64,000 nucleotides of DNA from Armatimonadota bacterium (GTDB lineage: Bacteria; Armatimonadota; UBA5829). Where the stretch lies: the NCBI GenBank assembly GCA_039679645.1, contig JBDKUO010000065.1, positions 1-64,000 of the forward strand, read 5' to 3'. Below are positions 1 through 8,711 of this stretch, one piece after another. The notes beneath the pieces were generated by a model that worked only from the letters and a program-made list of their open reading frames with translations, had not been told where the DNA came from and made no database searches. Position numbers and translations under genes: made by a program. Every line of letters starts with the position of its first letter. The stretch's first letter is position 1.

Positions 1-33
1 ACAAGAGAATCGATCAACTCAAGCTATGTTGAT

Positions 34-116
34 GCCGCCTTGGGCGGCTCATAAATGACGAACAGATAACCGCTTTGAGCGGTTCCTATATTCCAAGCCT
101 CCGGCTTTGCCGGAGG
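34..116. repeat. Cluster of three mini-hairpins
   Basis: Three perfect hairpins follow one another with 3-nt loops: GCCGCC/GGCGGC (34-39/43-48, loop TTG), AACCGCT/AGCGGTT (68-74/78-84, loop TTG) and CCTCCGGC/GCCGGAGG (98-105/109-116, loop TTT). No convincing gene lies between 1 and 307. The arrangement resembles a compound palindromic intergenic repeat. Function is unknown; it could act at the RNA level or be a non-autonomous repeat family. Confidence 0.7.
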
Positions 117-211
117 TTACTGACTCTGCTCGACTTTCGATTTTTGAGACAGCCTCATACGCTCTCGAAGCATCACTGCAAAGGGAAGAAATTGCATATA
201 TAAAAAACAGC

Positions 212-264
212 CAAAACGAACTCCTCACGCTCAATAATCTAAATTTCACGCTCAGTTCGTTTTG
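212..264. repeat. Inverted repeat CAAAACGAACT / AGTTCGTTTTG
   Basis: An 11-bp perfect inverted repeat (212-222 and 254-264) brackets a 31-nt AT-rich interior that also carries CACGCTCA twice in direct orientation. It sits just beyond the terminator of the GH94-like gene. It may be the edge of a small repeat element; nothing coding is seen in it. Confidence 0.5.
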
Positions 265-273
265 ACAAAACAC

Positions 274-299
274 AAAAAAAGAGGAGCCTTTCAGCTCCT
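274..299 (-). terminator. Rho-independent terminator of the GH94-like gene
   Basis: On the minus strand a hairpin with stem AGGAGC/GCTCCT (282-287/294-299) and a 6-nt loop is followed by a run of seven T (complement of the A-run 274-280). It begins 9 nt beyond the stop codon of the minus-strand gene ending at 308, so it is well placed to end that transcript. Confidence 0.85.
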
Positions 300-307
300 A
301 TTAATTC

Positions 308-3196
308 TCAACAATATGTCCGCACAATTTCCATCTCAATCCCTTTGCCCGAGTATGAAATAAGGTCTCGCACGGCAGCTTCATCGACTTCCTGTCCGTT
401 TATTAGAATCCTACTAGATGCAAGCCTGTCACCATCGCCTTCACGCCGAACTCGAAGGGTGAACGGCATAACTGTATATTCGCCGTTGTCTGTGCGAATA
501 AAGAGCCTGCGTCGGAATGTGATATTGTCCTTGAGCATTGCAGGCAGGTTCGGCGATACAGTGAGGTCCGGCACTGACGGATCGTGAAGATTTAACCTGA
601 GACCGGCTATACTCTGGAAGACCTCGATGATCCAGTCAGTCGAGCCGGACAGCCCGAAGTACATAGCCTGCCCGAAATGAGGATCGTCCACATCGGATAC
701 ATATGACGTGCATGGTGTCTCAAACGGCCCACCGATAGACTCATCCCGGAGTGCGGACATCATAGGCTTGAACTCTCTCCATACCGTATCCGCCTGGCCG
801 GCCACATTTAGCCGGAACCGGTGCATCATAACCTGAGCGTGATGATATTCACCGTTTTCAGCAGCGCCCGACGGCACCACTCCCATCCTGCCCACCAGCC
901 GAACTGCCTCCCGGTTGTTGCCTATCGGGACAGTGAACAGAGCCAGCCCCAGCTTTTCATGATAGAAGAGAGTATCTATCGTGTTTAGCAGAGATTGTAT
1001 TTTGCGCTCGGCATCGGGAACAGGCGTCAGATACGGTCGTTTGAGGTTAAGCATTTCAAGTCCATAAGCCTGGCTGGTAAGGTCACGGCGCTTGGCTCCG
1101 TCAAAGTCGCTGCCGGACATAGAACCCAGCGTATATCCGGTCTCGCCTTTATCATAAGCAGGCACGCTGCCGTCTTTTTTCAGCTCATGAATTACATTGA
1201 CGAATCCAGGCTTGTCTCCGTCTTCCCAGGCTGTTTTTATCACGGCCTGACGCAGTTTGTCCGCGAAGGATTCAAGCCTCTGAACATCGGGATGGATGCC
1301 TTCACCGGCCAGATAATCCGACACATGCTTAGTCCTCAAAATGTCGATGAACTCGGCCAGAGTCAGCACGACATGCGCCGAGAGACGTGTATGTGATCCG
1401 CGTCCCATCCCGCGAGTAGAGCTGTCACCGACTACCGAGGTGCCGAACATATCCACCGGGTCGCACCACTCACCATAAAGGATCTGAGCCATCTTGTACG
1501 GCGAGTCCAGCACATGCCGCTCGAATGAGGCGAATACTTCCATCGCAACTTCGAGAATACTATGTGTCTTATCGCAGCCGACTATACCCGATTTTTCCGG
1601 GTTGTCCGGGTCAGTGAGCCGTATTGTTTCAACATTTTCAAGCAGCAGCGAGATGTCACCCGTTTCTCTGATCAGCATGCAAAGTGAGTTGATCAGCCAC
1701 AGAGGGCTGTCCGTATACGGCCGGTTGTCGTTAAAGACTTCCTGATCACGGTTTCGCCATGCGCTGGGATACTGGCGGGGAAACATGCCATGTAGCTTTT
1801 CACGTAGAGTCAGGCGGCTTGCCGATGGGTCAGGAGTATAGTCTACAGTCTGGTACATAAAACTCATAGCATGAATCAGATCGGCTCGGACGCGTCCCGG
1901 GTCTTCTTTCATTTTTGGCCACATATCCTGCCCGCGGTCACGCGTGCCGAGTTCTATTCCGTCAGCAAGCATTGCGCCGTGAGCGCGGCAATTTTCGTAT
2001 ATCTCACTGACGCCTGTCCATACCGAGTTGGCATACTGGGCTACAACCGGGTCACTAGGTATCCGAATATCAAAATCAGGATGCGCCTCACCATCCTTTG
2101 TCCCTCGACGGCTGCGGGCAGCATCCAATACTGCATCCGGCGCCGAACTCACAAGCATTTCTGCTGCAGTCTTGAATGCGTTGGATATTGCGCTATAGGT
2201 AGGCGCGTCTGCTAAGGAGCATTTTCTGAATGCTTCGATGATATCGGGGTCTGTAACATAGAGCAGGCTCTGGAACAATGCAGCGGATTCTCCAGCCTTA
2301 AGGTCGAATGAGTAGCCGTTTGCAGCAATAGTAGGTGATGAAAACCGGTTCATTCTATCGCCCGCGCCTTCAGACAGAAGTTCACCACGCAGCACCGCCT
2401 GCGGCGTAATTATACTCGCTGAAGAGCTGCCGACAAAACTCATATAGTCGCATGTCTGAGCTAATGGCTTGAACCCTTCAAAGCGGGACGACTGCCGCTT
2501 GATTTGCAATATATCGCTATATGGCACAACTGCCGAGGCCACTGTTTCAGTATCAGATAAAGGTAAACCGGAGTCATACCAGAGGTCTTTGTTGTAGACA
2601 AATCGCTGGGTGCCGTGCAGATTAAAATGTGTCCACAATGATCCTTGAACGGATTCTGCACCCGCATTTTTGACCATCATCTGGCGAAAGATTGCAGGCC
2701 CCTGATCCAGATATACCAGCGACAGCCGCACCGCGGTACGTATTTTTACTCCATTGGGCTTTAAGAACTCGGCGAAATACCAATACGCCCGGTCCGGTTC
2801 ACCCATCTTTACCAGTCTGTGGGCTGTCGGTTCCAACGAGCGATTATTTAACGGGTTGATGATAGATGCAATGCAGGGTTGGCCGTCGATTTCGAGTCGA
2901 AGCCAGACATTGGATGATGGTGTGCCTGTCTCGCGTTTTGCTGTGGTGTCAAAGTGAGATTCCAGGATATTGACTTCAAGTCCTTCCTCGATCTTGACTA
3001 AAAACCCTAACGATCCGTTGGACATAAACGTGGCAGTAGCATTTTGCTTCTGGTCTACCAGCACTGATGGGCAGGCAACAGGCGGGGCATCATATATCAC
3101 TTCTCCGTCTTTGCCGTAGCCGCCGATCTTGTTGACTCGATCAGCTATTTCCATACCGAACAAGCGCTCTGCTTCATTTTTGAACTCTACAAACAT
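308..3196 (-). CDS. GH94-like glycoside phosphorylase / GT36-type protein
   Basis: The 962-residue protein has the layout of GH94 (former GT36) cellobiose/cellodextrin phosphorylase-like enzymes: an N-terminal beta-sandwich (about 1-330), an (alpha/alpha)6 toroid (about 380-850) and a C-terminal beta lid. The toroid shows GTRDRGQDMWP near residue 418, matching the family's RD-Q-D element, and GEWCDPVDMFG near 580, at the place of the family general-acid Asp motif. Members split beta-glucosides with phosphate. There is no signal peptide, so it is cytoplasmic. GAGG lies 5 nt before the ATG, and a terminator follows the stop. It appears monocistronic. Substrate cannot be read from sequence; the altered acid motif (EWCD rather than DWND) makes a non-cellobiose substrate or a divergent role possible. 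Confidence 0.75.
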   Translation of the reverse strand: MFVEFKNEAERLFGMEIADRVNKIGGYGKDGEVIYDAPPVACPSVLVDQKQNATATFMSNGSLGFLVKIEEGLEVNILESHFDTTAKRETGTPSSNVWLRLEIDGQPCIASIINPLNNRSLEPTAHRLVKMGEPDRAYWYFAEFLKPNGVKIRTAVRLSLVYLDQGPAIFRQMMVKNAGAESVQGSLWTHFNLHGTQRFVYNKDLWYDSGLPLSDTETVASAVVPYSDILQIKRQSSRFEGFKPLAQTCDYMSFVGSSSASIITPQAVLRGELLSEGAGDRMNRFSSPTIAANGYSFDLKAGESAALFQSLLYVTDPDIIEAFRKCSLADAPTYSAISNAFKTAAEMLVSSAPDAVLDAARSRRGTKDGEAHPDFDIRIPSDPVVAQYANSVWTGVSEIYENCRAHGAMLADGIELGTRDRGQDMWPKMKEDPGRVRADLIHAMSFMYQTVDYTPDPSASRLTLREKLHGMFPRQYPSAWRNRDQEVFNDNRPYTDSPLWLINSLCMLIRETGDISLLLENVETIRLTDPDNPEKSGIVGCDKTHSILEVAMEVFASFERHVLDSPYKMAQILYGEWCDPVDMFGTSVVGDSSTRGMGRGSHTRLSAHVVLTLAEFIDILRTKHVSDYLAGEGIHPDVQRLESFADKLRQAVIKTAWEDGDKPGFVNVIHELKKDGSVPAYDKGETGYTLGSMSGSDFDGAKRRDLTSQAYGLEMLNLKRPYLTPVPDAERKIQSLLNTIDTLFYHEKLGLALFTVPIGNNREAVRLVGRMGVVPSGAAENGEYHHAQVMMHRFRLNVAGQADTVWREFKPMMSALRDESIGGPFETPCTSYVSDVDDPHFGQAMYFGLSGSTDWIIEVFQSIAGLRLNLHDPSVPDLTVSPNLPAMLKDNITFRRRLFIRTDNGEYTVMPFTLRVRREGDGDRLASSRILINGQEVDEAAVRDLISYSGKGIEMEIVRTYC

Positions 3197-3244
3197 GCTT
3201 ACCTCTACAGGGGATTGTGAATAATAACAGTATACTCTATAGAG

Positions 3245-3265
3245 GCTGAAAGCTGAAAGTGGAAA
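3245..3265. repeat. Three degenerate heptamers (GCTGAAA)
   Basis: GCTGAAA GCTGAAA GTGGAAA run in tandem in the spacer upstream of the GH94-like gene. It is short, but matches the style of the 7-8 nt degenerate arrays at 4469, 23579 and 28972. Confidence 0.5.
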
Positions 3266-3311
3266 GCCCGGAATGAGCGGTCGCAGTCAGATATCGCGCC
3301 CAGTCACGATA

Positions 3312-4460
3312 TTAGTAATAATTTACTTCGACTGTCTTGTCCTCATCTCTCAATAATGCAGCAAGAGTCTCGACGACAGAGCGCCGTAGGAGCATTTCAG
3401 GGGGGAAGCTTGCATTCTGGTGAGCTGCATTGCGAGCAGTACCGACCATAAACGTGATGCCGTCGCATGATTTCAAAATATCATATAGCTTTGTGGCGGC
3501 GTTTTCCTCGCCATCGGGCACGCCGCGCTTCATGTAATCGACAACGCGATTGAGTGTGAGCATGCCTTCTGTAACAATATCTATTCCTTCGATCTTGGCA
3601 GTCGGCGGGAGACCTGTGTCCAGGTATTTCAGCTCGATCTCAACTTCTTTGCCCATCTTTTCGGCCACAAGATGCGATGTCGTGCCTCCCGCGACGATCT
3701 TTATCCCGGGAGCGGACAGAAAATCGTTGAGCATGCGAGGCATGTCCTTCGGATCGCCCGCCGGACCGGTTATAACTACAGCGTTCCGCGCCTTTCTGTA
3801 GCGTGTCGCAACGACCGTTCCGTCATCGCCCGGTGACGATTCCCACAGTTCATTCGCCTGCTTGAGGACTATATCCGCCAACCTCTCAGGGTCGCCTTCA
3901 GCCAGGTGTGCGACATGGCTCAGATAGCTCTGAACGCCTTCCTCCTGCCAGCCCATGCGCATCGTCGTGCCGACCCCGGCATGGATGATTCCGTCCGACA
4001 TCTGCAGGATAACATCATTCGGTTTGAGCCTGAAGTGAGTCTCGCGGATCGTTTTGTCGAGGACTTCAACTTCAGAGCCTATGGCCGGACTGACCTTGAC
4101 ACCGCCTCTGAGTCTTAATGAGATCGGAGAGTCATACTCGACCAGAGTCGCCTGACCTGTGTCATATATTCGCAGAATCGAAAAAGTAGAGTAAGCAATG
4201 CCGCGCCATTTGCAAACAGGCAGGGTCGCGACCAATGTCTCGACCATTTCATGCGTACTCAGGTTGCCGCTCGCAAGACCACCGACAATTTCGACCGTGA
4301 GCGTCGAGAGCACATTTGCCTTAACACCGCTGCCCAGGCCGTCCGAGAGCACGATTACCATTGAATCAGGCGCACGAAAGACCTTGAACGAGTCGCCGCA
4401 GGTGTCCTCGCCCTTCTTAGAAAAACTCTTTCCGATTACATCTACCGTATATTGCTTCAT
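3312..4460 (-). CDS. SpoIIE/PP2C-type serine phosphatase linked to sensory hydrogenase
   Basis: 382 residues. The first 220 form a SpoIIE-type PP2C domain with metal-binding signatures SDGLGSG (39-45), ILQMSDGI (about 150) and SPGDDGT (about 209). The C-terminal 155 residues form a separate alpha/beta domain not assigned here (starts VVITGPAGD, contains VAGGTTSHLVAEK). SpoIIE phosphatases normally dephosphorylate a serine on STAS-domain antagonists. The gene is third in an operon after a [2Fe-2S] protein and a PAS-containing [FeFe] hydrogenase, an arrangement known for group C sensory hydrogenases. It is therefore the likely output of a redox or H2 sensor. Two STAS proteins elsewhere in the window (16.1 and 52.2 kb) are candidate substrates. 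Confidence 0.85.
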   Translation of the reverse strand: MKQYTVDVIGKSFSKKGEDTCGDSFKVFRAPDSMVIVLSDGLGSGVKANVLSTLTVEIVGGLASGNLSTHEMVETLVATLPVCKWRGIAYSTFSILRIYDTGQATLVEYDSPISLRLRGGVKVSPAIGSEVEVLDKTIRETHFRLKPNDVILQMSDGIIHAGVGTTMRMGWQEEGVQSYLSHVAHLAEGDPERLADIVLKQANELWESSPGDDGTVVATRYRKARNAVVITGPAGDPKDMPRMLNDFLSAPGIKIVAGGTTSHLVAEKMGKEVEIELKYLDTGLPPTAKIEGIDIVTEGMLTLNRVVDYMKRGVPDGEENAATKLYDILKSCDGITFMVGTARNAAHQNASFPPEMLLRRSVVETLAALLRDEDKTVEVNYY

Positions 4461-4468
4461 ATCTGTAC

Positions 4469-4561
4469 AGTCAAAAAGTCAAAAGGCCGAAAAGTCAAAA
4501 AGTTGGGTAATGCGATTTTAAGACGGGTCTTTTTGACTTTCTAACTTTTTGACTTTCAAAC
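4469..4561. repeat. Degenerate octamer arrays forming an inverted pair
   Basis: The spacer between the hydrogenase and phosphatase genes is largely short tandem words. AGTCAAAA AGTCAAAA GGCCGAAA AGTCAAAA spans 4469-4500, and the mirror set TTTTTGAC TTTCTAAC TTTTTGAC TTTCAAAC spans 4530-4561. The two halves give a perfect 14-bp inverted repeat (4491-4504 with 4543-4556) that could fold in the operon mRNA. Confidence 0.75.
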
Positions 4562-4562
4562 T

Positions 4563-6284
4563 CTATTTACTCTCTTCCACATCCTGCGCCAACTGCGTAA
4601 GCTTGCGCAGCAGCACGCGAGTCTCACTTGTAGTCTCGCCGAGGATACTTGCGATCTCCTGGGCCATCCGCATTTGCTTTTCAATCACGCTTTCCGCGTT
4701 GGAAAGCGTCTCAGAGCGAATGCGCGCTATCCGTTCCTCTTCTTCCCTTGTCTTTGTGAGGTTTGCGAAGATCCCGATCATAACGTCCTCGCCGTCGAGC
4801 CTATATATGCTCTCACTTGTGATCAGGTTATACTGCTGAAAAGAGACCGGTTTGCCGCTGATCCTCGGGATAACCTCAGCCGCCACTTTTTCAAAGTCTT
4901 CGGGGTCCATAAGCGTGCTAATGGGTCTGCCGACGAGCTTGTCTGTCGCGCTGAACATGCAGGCGAACGCCGGGTTGAACGAGACTATGTTGAACTGGGC
5001 ATCTACCATGACAATGCCGTTGGGGCTGTTATCTATGATCTGATCGGTCTTGCGCTCGGCAAGCTGGCGCATCCACGGCAGGCACATGCTTCTTTCCGCC
5101 ATGCCCGAGAGCACCGCGAGCGCATTCTCCCTGCACGACGAATATCCGCATGCGCCGCAGTTCAGCTCGTCTTCGAGTGCATATTTGCCTGTTTCGGCCA
5201 AAACCGCCTTGACCGCCGTCTCGCTGAACTGAGGCTGCGTTAGTATCTGTGGGCTGATCTCACGCGCCAGGTCTATCTTTGGTGCACCGGCTATATCAAA
5301 TTCTTTTTCAGCCTCATACGTCTTTCTCTTGTGATATTGAAGTACCTTGTTCCGGCGGGCAAATATGTCTTTGGTGGGGCCCATACATGCGCCGTTTATG
5401 CATCCTCCTGCGCAGAAAAGTGCCTCAAATAACCTGATAGGAGTATTGTCGGATAGGTGGTCTATCATCTCACCTACATGCCTGCTGCCGGATAGAGTTA
5501 TGAAATCCTCGCGCAGCAGGCCCGACGCAATCGAAGCCGTTTTAGCCAGCCCGCCCTCCAATGGGAAAAGCTGAGCATCTTTTGGACGAACATCGTCAAA
5601 GGCTGTAGGCTGCAGCGCGCTCTTTTTGATCCCTGCGTCGGCCAGTGCCTGGTGGAGTTCTTCAAATGTGAGCACCGCATCTACGCTGCGCTCCATATCT
5701 TCATCAGCTTCACCCTTCTTTGCCGAACATGGTCCTATGAAGACGACTTTTGAATCCTCGCCATATTTCTTCTTCAGATATCTTGCATGCGCGATCATAG
5801 GAGAGATAAGAGGCGTTATATTTTCACAGACCTCGGGGTGGTATTTCTCAACGTAGTTCACCACCACAGGACATGCGGAGGTTACCAGTGTATTGTTATT
5901 CTTGTCCATAAGCCCGGCGGTGGCGTGCGCGACCAGTTCAGCGCCGACGGATGTCTCGGTCACCATATCGAACCCGAGTTTCTTTAATGCAGCAGGAAGC
6001 AGACCGTTGCCGTAATCGCCGAATGCAGCGGGAAATGATGGCGCCACGGAGGCGATTTTGTTACCCGATAAGGAGAGAATCTGCATTACTTTCTGCACGT
6101 CATCGCGCACGTGTTTGGCCTGCTGAGGACATTCGCGGACGCATGTGCCGCAGAGTATGCACCTGTCTGCGTCGACACGCGCCTGACCGTCAGCGAACCT
6201 GATAGCCTTTACCGGACAGACTCTAACGCACCTGTAGCAGTCCCTGCACTTAGCTTTATCTGTAGAGATAATGGAGTTTTTCAC
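4563..6284 (-). CDS. hydS: Group C-like sensory [FeFe] hydrogenase with PAS domain (HydS-like)
   Basis: 573 residues. Order: two [4Fe-4S] ferredoxin motifs (C13-C16-C19-C23 and CILCGTCVRECP near 45-56), an H-cluster domain, a CGACGYSSC iron-sulfur motif (about 376), a PAS domain (about 405-500) and a coiled-coil tail. The four H-cluster cysteines are present in TSACP (about 135), GPCSAKKGE (about 186) and FCAGGCINGAC (about 290). The proton-relay Cys of catalytic enzymes (TSCCP) is Ala here, as in sensory-type homologues. No transmembrane segment is seen. The start is GTG, whose GTGA overlaps the stop of the preceding gene, implying translational coupling. Probable role: sensing H2 or redox state and signalling through the downstream SpoIIE phosphatase. 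The hydF/E/G maturases must lie elsewhere. Confidence 0.88.
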   Translation of the reverse strand: MKNSIISTDKAKCRDCYRCVRVCPVKAIRFADGQARVDADRCILCGTCVRECPQQAKHVRDDVQKVMQILSLSGNKIASVAPSFPAAFGDYGNGLLPAALKKLGFDMVTETSVGAELVAHATAGLMDKNNNTLVTSACPVVVNYVEKYHPEVCENITPLISPMIAHARYLKKKYGEDSKVVFIGPCSAKKGEADEDMERSVDAVLTFEELHQALADAGIKKSALQPTAFDDVRPKDAQLFPLEGGLAKTASIASGLLREDFITLSGSRHVGEMIDHLSDNTPIRLFEALFCAGGCINGACMGPTKDIFARRNKVLQYHKRKTYEAEKEFDIAGAPKIDLAREISPQILTQPQFSETAVKAVLAETGKYALEDELNCGACGYSSCRENALAVLSGMAERSMCLPWMRQLAERKTDQIIDNSPNGIVMVDAQFNIVSFNPAFACMFSATDKLVGRPISTLMDPEDFEKVAAEVIPRISGKPVSFQQYNLITSESIYRLDGEDVMIGIFANLTKTREEEERIARIRSETLSNAESVIEKQMRMAQEIASILGETTSETRVLLRKLTQLAQDVEESK

Positions 6285-6541
6285 GATTGCACCCGCGGCA
6301 GAATCTCATTGTTGAAGAATTCCTCGGTCCTCTCCGGCGTCACTCCGCCGTGAACCTTGCCGTCGATGACGACATTGGGCGCGTCCAGACAGTTTCCGAG
6401 GCATAAGTCGGCCTTGAGTTCCACTCTGCCGTCGAGGTGTTCTCGCTCAATCAGCATCTCAAGTGTTCTCAGGGTCTTGCTGCCGCCTTTGACGTGGCAC
6501 GAACTGCCCACACATACTTTGATTTCAAGCTTATCGGACAT
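6281..6541 (-). CDS. Thioredoxin-like [2Fe-2S] ferredoxin (NuoE/HndA C-domain type)
   Basis: 86 residues, a stand-alone thioredoxin-fold [2Fe-2S] domain. The cluster cysteines lie in CVGSSC and, about 35 residues on, LCLGNC, the spacing of the NuoE/HndA C-terminal domain. It lacks the N-terminal helical part of NuoE. AGGAG precedes the ATG by 7 nt. It is first in the operon and overlaps the hydrogenase start by 4 nt. It probably exchanges electrons with the hydrogenase iron-sulfur domains. Stand-alone versions are common beside multimeric and sensory [FeFe] hydrogenases. Confidence 0.85.
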   Translation of the reverse strand: MSDKLEIKVCVGSSCHVKGGSKTLRTLEMLIEREHLDGRVELKADLCLGNCLDAPNVVIDGKVHGGVTPERTEEFFNNEILPRVQS

Positions 6542-6772
6542 AGGGGAACTCCTGACTCGGGGCCAGCCATTGTTACACCGCTGTGACCTACTAATACATT
6601 CTCCACGCAGAATATTGCTTTGTCAAGAGATTATGTTCAAAAGATTAGCTTGCAAATGTTAAAAACAATCAGCCAACTCCGTGCCGTTGACGCAAACCTG
6701 AGGTCATCAATCTTAAACGCACTTTGGCCAGGGCGAACGCATCAAAATGTCATTCACCTTGTTTTTGCCTCT

Positions 6773-6928
6773 GCGGTTAAAACCGCGACTAAGAAAAATA
6801 CGAAGTGTCCCTTCGGACACTGAGATTTCAGTCGGCGAAGGCCGACTTCGTGTTTTTGTAGCAGTGACTTTAGTCGCCTGGCGGTTAAAACCGCGGCAAC
6901 AACTACACAAAGTCCCCCTGCGAGGACT
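6773..6928. repeat. Composite palindromic repeat with two inverted half-elements
   Basis: Six hairpins are packed into 156 bp: GCGGTT-AA-AACCGC (6773-6786), AGTGTCC/GGACACT (6804-6821), AGTCGGC/GCCGACT (6830-6847), GTGACT/AGTCGC (6864-6877), GCGGTT-AA-AACCGC again (6881-6894) and AGTCC/GGACT (6911-6928). The left part (GCGGTTAAAACCGC, GACTAA, ACGAAGT) is repeated inverted on the right (ACTTCGTG, TTTAGTCGC, GCGGTTAAAACCGC), so two half-elements face each other. It resembles the small non-coding palindromic repeats dispersed in several phyla. The rest of 6542-7027 has no gene. Confidence 0.75.
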
Positions 6929-6958
6929 AGATCTGTAGCTCAATCCATATTACACATA

Positions 6959-6967
6959 TGATATAAT
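6959..6967 (+). promoter_or_regulatory. Extended -10 promoter for prfC
   Basis: TGaTATAAT gives a consensus extended -10 element about 60 nt upstream of the prfC start. No good -35 hexamer is seen, which is usual for extended -10 promoters. Confidence 0.5.
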
Positions 6968-7027
6968 AATATAAGCCTTTCCCGTCTCGGCGGCAGGAGA
7001 GGCGATTTTTATGTCCTGGAGTTTGTA

Positions 7028-8617
7028 TTGGCTGATAATATCCGCGATGAGATCCGCAGACGGCGGACCTTCGCTATCATATCTCACCCTGATGCGGGAA
7101 AGACCACCCTTACAGAAAAACTGCTGCTCTATTCTGGCGCAATAGACCTTGCAGGCTCGGTCCGTGCGAAAAAGGACCAGCGGCACGCCACGTCCGACTG
7201 GATGGAGCTCGAGCGGCAGAGGGGGATATCGGTCACATCCACCGTGCTGCAGTTCGACTATGAAGGGTATGTGCTGAATCTGCTGGACACTCCCGGTCAT
7301 GAGGACTTCAGTGAGGACACATATCGCACGCTGACCGCTGCGGACAATGCTGTGATGCTTATAGATGCCGCCAAGGGAATCGAGCCGCAGACACGCAAGC
7401 TCTTTGAGGTCTGCCGGATGCGCGGAATCCCGATTTTTACCCTAATCAACAAGATGGACCGCCCGGCTCGCGACCCGCTTGATCTGCTCGATGAACTAGA
7501 AAAAGTATTCGGTATCGCGACTCATGCCATGAACTGGCCTCTGGGTAATGGCGCGAATTTCCGTGGAGTATATGATCGTCACGGTCGCAAGATGCATCTC
7601 TTTGAGCGGACAGAACACGGCGCAAAGCGCGCACCCGTGATCGTTACGGACCCAGACAGCCCGGAGTGCGCGAAACTGGTGGACAAAGAGACTCACGCCA
7701 GGTTTCTGGAAGAGATGGAACTGTTGGATATGGCCGGCGACAAGTTTGACCCCGAACTGCTGCGCACAGGAAAGCTTACTCCGGTATACTTCGGCAGCGC
7801 AGTAAACAATTTCGGCGTCAGGCTGTTTTTAGACTCGTTTCTCAAGTTGGGGCTTGAGCCTGGTGCCAGAGAGACCACGCAGGGCAGGATCGAACCCGAT
7901 TACCCGCACTTTACAGGCTTTGTCTTTAAGATTCAGGCGAACATGGACCCCAAACACAGGGACAGTGTCGCGTTTTTGAGGGTGTGTTCGGGCAAGTTCG
8001 AGAAGGATATGCAGGTCCACCATTCGCGGCTCGGGACAAAAATGCGCCTCTCCCGTCCGCATAAGCTCTTTGCAAGGGACAGGGATACTGTTGAAGAAGC
8101 GTATCCCGGTGATATACTCGGCCTGGTGAACCCCGGCGCATTTGCGATAGGGGACAGTGTGAGCGCAGACGGGCCGGTTGCATACGGCGGTATTCCAAGG
8201 TTTGCGCCCGAGCATTTCGGCGTGCTTCGATGTCCTGATCCGTCTAACTACAAGAAGTTTCGAAACGGCCTGGATCAGCTCAAAGCTGAGGGCGCGCTGC
8301 AACTATTTTATGCGGCGGGCGCAGGTTCCGCTCATGAGCCGATTATAGCAGTGGTAGGTCGGCTTCAGTTCGATGTGATTACGTTCAGGCTCAAGAGCGA
8401 ATATAATGTGGACACTATATTTGAGCCGATGCATATGAAGTATGCGCGCTGGATTACCGGCAGCGATGAAGATATTGCCAATATTTCACTCTCGATAGGC
8501 ACGCGGCTTGTCGAAGACCCTGAGGGCAGACCTGCTGTGTTGTTCGATGACGACTGGAGCCTGTCTCGCGTTATCGAAAAGAACCCGAATCTCAAGTTTG
8601 ACAGCGTTGCTTCTTAA
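7028..8617 (+). CDS. prfC: Peptide chain release factor 3
   Basis: 529 residues, the same length as E. coli RF3. The GTPase domain carries HPDAGKTT (P-loop, about 20-27), RGISVTST (switch I), DTPGHEDF (G3) and NKMD (G4), followed by the RF3 domain II and III. RF3 removes RF1/RF2 from the ribosome after termination and helps quality control. The start is TTG, supported by TGGAG 6 nt upstream and alignment of the N-terminus with the family. The gene appears to stand alone behind its own extended -10 promoter. A decayed copy of its 3' end lies at about 11.74 kb. Confidence 0.95.
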   Translation: MADNIRDEIRRRRTFAIISHPDAGKTTLTEKLLLYSGAIDLAGSVRAKKDQRHATSDWMELERQRGISVTSTVLQFDYEGYVLNLLDTPGHEDFSEDTYRTLTAADNAVMLIDAAKGIEPQTRKLFEVCRMRGIPIFTLINKMDRPARDPLDLLDELEKVFGIATHAMNWPLGNGANFRGVYDRHGRKMHLFERTEHGAKRAPVIVTDPDSPECAKLVDKETHARFLEEMELLDMAGDKFDPELLRTGKLTPVYFGSAVNNFGVRLFLDSFLKLGLEPGARETTQGRIEPDYPHFTGFVFKIQANMDPKHRDSVAFLRVCSGKFEKDMQVHHSRLGTKMRLSRPHKLFARDRDTVEEAYPGDILGLVNPGAFAIGDSVSADGPVAYGGIPRFAPEHFGVLRCPDPSNYKKFRNGLDQLKAEGALQLFYAAGAGSAHEPIIAVVGRLQFDVITFRLKSEYNVDTIFEPMHMKYARWITGSDEDIANISLSIGTRLVEDPEGRPAVLFDDDWSLSRVIEKNPNLKFDSVAS

Positions 8618-8711
8618 AGTGACGCATCAATAATATATTTCCACCTCCACCGAACCCGCTAGCCTCAAAGCGGCTCTTATATATAGAACATATAGAGGGA
8701 GTCGAACGGCA

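Noticed and set aside
49-273. Minus-strand ORF of 74 residues at the window start
   Set aside because: It spans the hairpin cluster and the inverted repeat, has no family features and reads as translated repeat.
7829-8302. 157-residue minus-strand ORF inside prfC
   Set aside because: Antisense shadow of a strongly conserved RF3 gene; no motif.
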